Assembly: GCF_905475395.1 (NCBI RefSeq)
Contig: NC_058339.1
Location: 75,420,520-75,484,519, forward strand
DNA: 64,000 nucleotides
Direction: 5' to 3'
DNA from: Chrysoperla carnea
Taxonomy: Eukaryota > Arthropoda > Insecta > Neuroptera > Chrysopidae
Shown: positions 56,693 through 64,000 of the stretch, piece by piece
Numbering within the stretch: the stretch's first letter is position 1
How the letters are laid out: the number at the start of each line of letters is the position of its first letter
Notes under the pieces: model-generated
What the model was told of the DNA's origin: nothing
The model's input: only the letters and a program-made list of their open reading frames with translations
Database searches by the model: none
Program-made: the position numbers and the translations under genes

Positions 56693-57041
56693 AGCGTTAT
56701 TAATTTGATTAACCTTGAACATCACCTGAGCCAGTTTCATTTAATAAATTTTCTGTATTTATAAATATTTAATTGTTATATAATATTTAATAACAAAAGT
56801 TGATCGATTTTATTGCAAGTTTCAAAATGTTTCTTGCTAAATTCATTTACTAAGCCACTTTTTTTGTAGCGCTATTTTCTAAATTAAGTTAAATTCGGTT
56901 ATAGCAACGAATCGGCAATAACGACGAGTTGAAAGGTCCCCACGGAATCCCTATATGAAGACATTTACATGAATTAATCGCTTATAACGATCAGCGCATA
57001 TAAAAACACACTTTTTTACATTTACATAACTTTTCAGTTAA

Positions 57042-57471
57042 AGTAATCCGGCTATTTGAGCAAGTAGGGTGAATGTTCATATTTTTGCGGTAAATAATAG
57101 TTCAAAGTCCCTTGATCACAAAAAACACAATTTTGGGGTATCTTGCGTGGCAAAATTTTGAATTATTTCATTTTAAAATTGTGATTTTTAGCATAGTACC
57201 TTATTTAAAAACTCACAATAATGTTAATTGTACAAAAATGAGGAAAATTTAATGACAGATTCTGTTTTTGCAACAAAAAAAAAACATTACCTTGCGGCGC
57301 TTTCCAAAAAGAAAACATATAAAAACTTTGGTTTTTGACGCTTTTACGATATTTTAAGAGCATTCTTTTACATTCACGTCATACAAATTGCCTAGTTTAC
57401 GATATTTTTAGAGCATTTTATTACATTTACGTCATACAAATTGCCTAGTTGACTACACAACAGCCGGACTA
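57042..57471. mobile_element. MITE family M2, copy 3
   Basis: Starts AGTAATCCGGCTATTTGAGC and ends ACAACAGCCGGACTA. It has the same internal order as copies 1 and 2. A short tandem duplication of the terminus (CCGGACTACCGGACTAC) follows at 57464-57480. Confidence 0.78.
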
Positions 57472-58385
57472 CCGGACTACTTGAAACAAAACACCATCGT
57501 AAAATACTATTTTGACTTCAAATACTATTAAGTCATATTTATAATAACGTATCCTACTTTATTTTCGATAAATATACTCTGTTCCAATTCTGCACTAAAT
57601 TTTGATTGTAAAACTAGCTTTGAAACTATCAAACTATATAAACTATCTATTCGAGTATCGTGGTTAAGTAAAACCTCATTCATGGACTAACGAAAGACAA
57701 TATTTTGTATGTTTTATAGAAATTCTTGGTTATACGATAGATGAAATTGAATTTCAAAGTAAAATAAAATAAACACACCTTAAATCTTGAAGAATTAATA
57801 ACTGGGTTATTGGATCATCTAAATATTAATGATACAAATCTATATTAATGTTTTTATTACCTTGTAAATATCACATTATGTAAAATTTATCAAATCACAT
57901 GAATTTTATAGAAGGTTACAGCAACTCTTAACTCAATGCTAACAAAAACTAAGTCTTACATCTAGGTATCAATCAAACAAATGATTTGTTCTTGAAAATT
58001 ATAGCAGTAAATATTATCATTTCTAAGAAATAGTTATTAATTTTTGGCATCTGTCCTCTAACAGGGCCGTATTAGCACAACACTACCGGTTTGGAGCAAG
58101 TCGATGGTGAATTTAAGAAAAAAGATTTCGAATCGAAGCGAATTTCGAAATGTTCCCGTATAGGAAATTATGTTGTCTTTCGATAAATAATAATATAATA
58201 TAGGCTGACTCAAATCTCAGCAAACACAAAACAACCCTTCAGCTTTTTTTTTTTATTTTGACACACCGCCCGTTAACAAGTGGGCGCTTTGTATTAAATA
58301 TCTCTTTCCATTTTAAGAATTTCTCCACTAATATTAATTTTCCTGTAATTTTTATAACAAGCAAAGCTATGTACAAAATAAAATA
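57472..58385. other. AT-rich intergenic DNA
   Basis: No gene or bounded repeat recognised. Confidence 0.4.
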
Positions 58386-59151
58386 CAGTAGAATCTCGAT
58401 AAGTTAAACCTCGGTAACATAAAAACCTTAGTTACTTCAAAAAATACTACGTTCCCTTCCCATCAGAGCCCAAAACCTCTATAGCTTAAAATACGCAACC
58501 TCTATAACTTAAATAAATAATTTCTGTTAGGCCCTCAGTAACTAAAAGAAATGTTTCCACAACCTCTATAACATAAAATTGTGTGAATGAGTCATTTTGA
58601 AAGAGTGTCAAAACAAATGGTTTCGATATTTATTGCTTGCACGTTTTTACTTGTTAACGTAAACAATAACATTACCTATTGTTTGCTTTATCTAAATTCT
58701 TCAAAGCTTTGCGGTGGTTAGCTTTGTGACAACGACTTACTTGCATCATAAGTTTTTTGATTGTTGTTCTGGAAACATCGCTTTACTTACTGTGTGATAA
58801 AACTGTCTTAAAATGAGTACAAAAAGAAAACTACCAACCCTCACCTACGCTGATAAATTAAAAGCTATAGAAGCAGTGAAAAATGGATTGAAAAGGAAAG
58901 AAGTTGCGGCTCAATTTGGAATACATGAGAGTACATTGTCTCTCATCATTAAAAAAGAAGCTGAAATCTTGAAGAAACAAGAATCAGGAGGAAATCTTCA
59001 ATGTAAAAGACAAAAAAATGCCGAATTCCCTAATTTAGAACATCCCATCCTTCTGATGCATTCAATAACATAGACCCTTGATAACTAAAAACCTCTATAA
59101 CTTAAAATATTTTTTGTTTCCCTTGGACTTTAACTTATCGAGATTCTACTG
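58386..59151. mobile_element. Pogo-like element, internally deleted, TA-flanked
   Basis: Terminal inverted repeats CAGTAGAATCTCGATAAGTT and complement. TA lies at 58384-58385 and 59152-59153. 766 bp, retaining only the 5' part of the transposase gene. Subterminal phrases 'aacctctataacttaaa' occur at both ends. Confidence 0.88.
58813..59073 (+). CDS. Pogo/Tigger-type transposase N-terminal fragment (86 aa)
   Basis: Starts with MSTKRKLPTLTYADKLKAIE, followed by VAAQFGIHESTLSLIIKK. This is the first CENP-B-type (psq-like) helix-turn-helix of pogo/Tigger transposases. The motif '(L/F)xxKxxxIxxxExGxxxxxxAxxFGIxxSTLSxIxKxK' specifies binding to the element's own ends. ATG has a plausible A at -3 (AAAATG). 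After about residue 70 the frame leaves the family and stops at 59073. The second HTH and the DDE domain are missing. The intact frame could give a DNA-binding peptide without catalytic activity. Confidence 0.75.
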   Translation: MSTKRKLPTLTYADKLKAIEAVKNGLKRKEVAAQFGIHESTLSLIIKKEAEILKKQESGGNLQCKRQKNAEFPNLEHPILLMHSIT

Positions 59152-59153
59152 TA

Positions 59154-60510
59154 TATTACAATTAATCATCAGATCAGTTTTTGTTTAATATTTACGTTGA
59201 AGTTTACGTTCAATGTTTTCGAATACACATTTAAAATATTTGTTTCAAAATTTTCGAATATTTAGCATAGAAGATTGATTCTTACTTACTTTCCACTTGA
59301 ACACAGTAATACTTAGAAACGAGCCACTCTGTAGTAAAAGGGAACGAAGCATCAAACTCATTGGCACTAAAAAATTTTTATCGAGCAAATTTTAAGAATA
59401 CCTTGAATAATTTTAGTCAACTATTAATACTAGACTATTGTTTCCCATAATTAATCAAGAAATTCTTAAAATTTTCGAGTGTTTTGAAAAATTTCAAATA
59501 TATTTAAAAAAATCCAAATTTAATTATTTATTTTATTTTAAAAAATATAATCCGATAAGGAAAGTAAGTCTTCTGAAAGGAAGAATTAGTTTACATCAAA
59601 TCCAGTAATTCTGATTAATCCAATTTTGTGACCTCGAGCGCCGAAATAAACTGTGAAAATTTCGGCCTTGTTTCAGATTTTGGCAATTATAATTCCAAAG
59701 GACTAGTTTTTGATATTACGTTTTCAGAATCTTTTTAAAGTAAACTAAATTTGCAACAATCCTTTCAAAGTTTATAATGCTTTTAATTTTTTAACCCCAT
59801 GATTAAAAATCTTAGAATCCATGGACTTTATTATATTCTTACCTATCATTAGACTTCCTTACTATTAGCTTTAACGATTCTTGGATCATATAATAAGTCC
59901 AAAAATAATTTATCACAATGCTTCTTCCTGTTCAACAAGTTGCTGTTCTTTAGTTTTAAAGCTTTTTAGGAGTGATTGTTATTGCGCGCTTTAAATAACA
60001 CGCTAAAAATCGGATTTTTTTTTTTTTTTTTTGTACTTTTAAACTTATATTACTTATAAGTTCAAAAATAATACGAATTTTGCTTTTTCATTTTTGGAAT
60101 GTATTCTTAATACATTATATTTAAAATATATTTCAATTTTTTTTGTTTGTTTAACATTTAGAGGCCTTTTTAACAAGTTTGTTGCAAAACGGAAATATTG
60201 TGTTAATTTAACATGCTAAAAAACCCACTGGACAAATATTTATTTATGCCAAAATAATTTATACAAACCCTGAGGCATTTCGAAAGTACATCTCATAAAC
60301 TTGCACAAATAAACAAATTCAGAGTTTACTCTTAAAAAATACACACTTTTAATGTTTGACCAAATAGAAACAAAAAACAAATTTTATTACCCCAAATTTC
60401 AAAATCAAAAATACAAATTTATTTTCAAAAAAAAAATCATAAAAATAAAATACTTTGGTGGAAAACAACTTTTTAAATACAATTTTGGATAAAACAAACA
60501 AAAAATAAAA
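59154..60510. other. 3' flank of SOD-b; AT-rich DNA
   Basis: The last few hundred bases before 60511 should include the SOD-b 3' UTR. No other feature recognised. Confidence 0.4.
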
Positions 60511-63500
60511 TCAATTAACATGGGCAATAATACCGCATGCTAAACGTTTTCCAGATGAACCACTTTGTACACTTTGAGCAGTATGACCACGTCCTAAATC
60601 ATCGGCAAGTTCATGGATAACAATAGCACGACCAATTATTGAACGTGGGCCATGTTTGAGTGTTAGATAACTGTCCATAACATTTACTTCAGCTTTACCT
60701 TCAGCATCAGCTAAAATATTACCTAGATCACCAACATGTCGAATTGGATCATTTTTACCAGCATGTGGAACCTAAAAACATAATAAAAAAATTTAATTGG
60801 TTATCAAACATTGGCAATGGATGTGCTTTTCAATGTAATAAGTTGCCTATCAAAATAAAAATACCTATACAATGTATAATTTTTGATATGCAATGATTTA
60901 CACTGATATGTCGTGTTTGTTGCCTCTATGAATAACATAAAATCACAGACAAAGAATGGACAATACCTGTAGCAATATTCTCAAAGACGGCCACTGACGG
61001 CCAATACCTGTCTCTTTCTATAGCATTTACATAGAGAACATCAATTGGTCGTCTTATATATTTGTCTCTCTTATAAATTTCTGCTTTTGTTTACTGTACA
61101 ATTAGATGAGAACGTTCAGTCCATTTCTCTATGTCTGTGCATAAATCCAGAAAATAAACAAGTATTTTCATAAATATTTATATGCTCAATAAAAGTATTA
61201 AAGGGACATTTTTTTTACACAAAATTTTACAAAAATTTCACAGCTGTATCTTTGCGAAAAAATATTGAATTTGAAACAGCAATAGGTCATTTAAAAACAT
61301 GTATTTTCAAATTTACTTAAGAATCTAAAATTTATATTACCCCTTGCCGCTTTGCACGTAGGGTTGAAAGAGTGAGAAATATTATTTATAAATGTTACAG
61401 GATCGCAGTAGACCAGAACTGATAGTACGGGCTCAAAGTAGCAAAAGACAGGAAGGAAAATTTAAAAAAAAATTTTCGCCTAGCATCTAAAGAGTACAAA
61501 ATAGCAGTCTTTTTTATGACTGTTGGGGGAATTTTTAGTCTATTTTTGAACTTAGGATTTTAAGTCACCGCGCAAATCCATTATCACTTCAGTATCAACA
61601 TTTCTCACTTTTGCGACGTTTTAAACATTTAATAAACAATAAATTATAACTTTTACACTTTTTATACACTTCGGTCACATGCCGTACGGGGAACAAGTCG
61701 TACGTGACTACGAGCCTGAAATTTTATAAAAATTTAAAAGTGTACCAAAATTTTAAACATTATTTTTACTAAATTTGTTAAAACCACTCAAAAGTATGTT
61801 CAATTTGTTATCCTGTATTTTCTGAAATATTCATCGCCTTGAAATTTTTTTCACACGTTTTTAAATCATTTCAAAAGATAGAACTTTCACACATTTTAGG
61901 CGTTTTTTATCTATCCGCCATTTTACAAAAGCGTTACCTAAAAACTCATGATGCTCTTTTAAAAACTTGTACTTCCTAGATTTGGAACCGAGGGTTGAAA
62001 CAGTGAGAAATGTAAAACCGTACAAGACAATCGTACAAAGACAAGATATGCAATATGTAATACATAAATATAAAACACAAAGTATAAACACTTACCATAA
62101 ATGGATTAAAATGTTCGCCACATGACGTACAACCTTCACGAATATCACCAAATTGATGAACATGGAAACCATGTAAACCTGGTGGTAATCCAGTTATATT
62201 TCCAACAATTTGTACGGGACCATGTGGTGGATGTGTTTGACGTAATAATAGTTCACCTTTCACCTTGATACCAACATTGGCGGCATCTTGTTTACCTCCC
62301 GATAAATTTCCACCATTTGGACGAATAACTGCTGATGCAAGTATCGGTCCTAGTTCCTATTTATAAAGTTAATTTTAAGTTCACTGAGCTCCAGATGTTG
62401 TTAGTGTTATTGGTTAGTAGAAAAAAAGGAAGAAAAGGTCAATAATTTTTTAAAGAAAAGGTTAATTATTTTTGTTTAGAAGTTGAATCATAATTCAAGG
62501 TGGTAATGAAGTCATAGACACTTGCTAACGTCAATGATTAAAATTCATAGGTTAATTTTTTCAATAAACAATTATGAAATTTGAGGTTTAAATATTATTT
62601 AAAGTCTCATATCTCAAGGTTTCGATAATAAGATTTCACATTTCGAAATCTACAAAGAAAATGTCTATTTTTGTTTGGGATTTTGGTACTCCAAAACAAA
62701 GAGTGGAATCCTACTTAGGTATATAAACTGAGATTAGGCAAACTAATGCAATGTCCTATTAAAAAAGAACATACGGAAATAGTGTAAAAGGTCGGGGTAT
62801 TAAAAGGCAGTATTTTGGTCTAGAAATTTGAACAAATCAATTTTGTTTTTGGGTACATATTTTCAAAGATTAGACATTAAGAATATGTCCTTAAACGGAT
62901 TTTTCAAAATTCGAATAATTTTCGGAGATGTAGTGGATTTTCTGGTATCGAAGTTCGATTTGATGGCTCTGAACTTCAAGCTTCTGCTGTTTCAAAAGAA
63001 GACAGAACAGCTTCAGTTAGCAGAAATAACTTTGCAAGATATTGCATATGACGTAGAAGAAGGCCTAATGTATGGATCTGAGATCGCTGATAAATTAAAA
63101 GTGAGTATTATATTATTATCCGAGTTACTTTGCCGGAATTATCTCTCAAAGTTAAAACGCGTTTTTCTTGAAACTACGTTTTTTGAGGTAGTTGGCATGA
63201 TATCTCAAGTTCTACTGGACCGATTCCTTTGAAATTTGATGAAAATTCAAAAAATGTCCAAAAAAGGGTTAAAAAAATATTTTTTTCATGTCAACACCAC
63301 TTTGTGAATTTTTTTTCTAAGATTCAGACGATAGCGACATCTTTACTGGTAAATAATTTTTCAAATTTTTGGTTTCAGATCACTACAAGAGCTGAAATTG
63401 TGTCAACCACGGTGCACTGTTTTTTTTTTAGCCTCCCACTAGGCCCGCCTGTAATTCGAAGAATAAGTATTTGATTTTTTTTTTTTTTTGAAAATCGAAT

Positions 63501-64000
63501 ATTAATTCTCGATAATGAACTCCTAAAAAGCGAATTTTGAGTAAGTTCATGCAAAAACGGCAGTCAACTCCTTAAAAGCGAATTTTGAGTAAGTTCATGC
63601 AAAAACGGCAGTCAACTCCTGAAAAGCGAATTTTGAGTAAGTTTATGCAAAAAAGGCAGTCATGCAATGCAAGGAAATTAGATTAGATTTGGTACATAAC
63701 ACTATCCATTTGTACTTACATTATTCCAACAATTCCCTTAATAAAAAAAAATTTATGGAATTAAGACAGAAATATATAGAACCATGCAGAAAAAAAGAAA
63801 GAAAAGAGAAGTTTTTCCAATTTCATGCAAATTATATTAAAAACGCACTTACAAATCCATATGGTTCCATATACACTTCATAAATATTACTTTGTATCCC
63901 ATTAATGGGTGGTAAACTACGCACATGTAATGATCGATCAACTTGTTTTAACGATGGTGAACTTACCGATGTTTTGACCACATAATTAACTAATAAGATC
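60511..64000 (-). CDS. Cu/Zn superoxide dismutase-domain protein (SOD-b), 5' end beyond window
   Basis: Exons in transcript order: (>64000)-63853, 62356-62096, 60771-60511; donors GTAAGT/GTAAGTG and acceptors ATAG and TTTTTAG. The exon 62356-62096 opens [20 protein letters not shown] and carries [24 protein letters not shown]. The last exon starts [18 protein letters not shown] and includes [20 protein letters not shown] and ends AHVN. All copper and zinc ligands, the active-site Arg and the disulphide Cys pair are present, so it may be enzymatically competent. The intron after HFNPFM is at the same position and phase as in SOD-a. The upstream exon ([19 protein letters not shown].. EVYMEPYGF) is not a normal SOD N-terminus, so the protein is longer than a simple SOD. 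It could be a multi-domain 'related to SOD' protein or a precursor with a long N-terminal region. Confidence 0.85.
62804..63480 (+). mobile_element. TTAA-type element M1, copy 4 (longest)
   Basis: Starts AAGGCAGTATTTTGGTCTAGAAATTTG next to TTAA (62800-62803). It continues with lines common to copies 1-3 ('aatatgtccttaaacggattttt', 'ccgagttactttgccggaattatctctcaaa', 'cttttttagcctcccactaggc'). The right terminus is decayed near 63480. It lies in the first visible intron of SOD-b. It holds extra sequence (about 63035-63110) missing from copy 1, see findings. Confidence 0.65.
63518..63661. repeat. 48-bp tandem repeat, 3 units
   Basis: Units start at 63518, 63566 and 63614. Each contains AACTCCT(A/T/G)AAAAGCGAAT and GAGTAAGTT(C/T)ATGCAAAAA then GGCAGTC. 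It lies in a SOD-b intron, 190 bp from the upstream exon. Confidence 0.93.

Noticed and set aside
1-64000. CRISPR arrays, operons, ribosome binding sites, tRNA or rRNA genes
   Set aside because: Introns, transposon types and composition show a eukaryotic nuclear locus. The short tandem arrays have no spacers, and no cloverleaf or rRNA signature was recognised by eye.

Overview
The window is eukaryotic nuclear DNA. It is strongly AT-rich, with short spliced exons (GT-AG introns with T-rich acceptors) scattered among many small transposon remnants. The repertoire points to an insect: tetraspanins, an extracellular Cu/Zn superoxide dismutase (SOD), Jockey-type retroelement pieces, a Penelope-like element (PLE), and mariner, pogo, hAT and TTAA-type miniature elements. 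I cannot name the species or order from sequence alone.

Host genes, left to right: (1) + strand, 11.4-14.5 kb, a three-exon single-pass membrane protein with a CUB-like ectodomain, one LDL-receptor class A module and a PPxY-bearing cytoplasmic tail. (2) + strand, a tetraspanin whose exons lie at 23.5-26.8 kb. Its first coding exon is split by a 5.9-kb PLE insertion (17585-23487), and the other half of that exon is at 17552-17584. (3) - strand, 34.1-27.1 kb, a complete five-exon tetraspanin of 244 aa, tail to tail with the first. (4) - strand, 42.1-42.2 kb, a possible last exon encoding a hydrophobic, GPI-signal-like tail. (5) - strand, 47.8-46.1 kb, a complete three-exon secreted Cu/Zn SOD of 174 aa. 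(6) - strand, >64.0-60.5 kb, the 3' part of a second Cu/Zn-SOD-domain gene that runs off the right edge and shares an intron position with the first SOD.

The most striking feature is the PLE insertion. Two 5'-truncated copies (reverse transcriptase plus GIY-YIG endonuclease) stand head to head as 2869-bp inverted arms around a 128-bp spacer. The insert is bordered by an 11-bp direct repeat. Removing the insert and one repeat restores an open tetraspanin exon encoding the cytoplasmic N-terminus and first half of TM1. Each arm carries a hammerhead-ribozyme-like motif near its outer end and a 31-bp tandem array that resembles repeated 3' splice sites.

The rest is mobile-element debris. A TIR element at 3541-5330 carries 48-bp and 103-bp tandem arrays. 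A fold-back mariner and a pogo-like miniature element each keep a transposase N-terminal segment. There are two hAT-type elements (one with a perfect 8-bp target duplication), a TTAA-flanked MITE family, four decayed Jockey 3' ends, and several unnamed dispersed repeats. No tRNA, rRNA, CRISPR or bacterial-type signal was seen.
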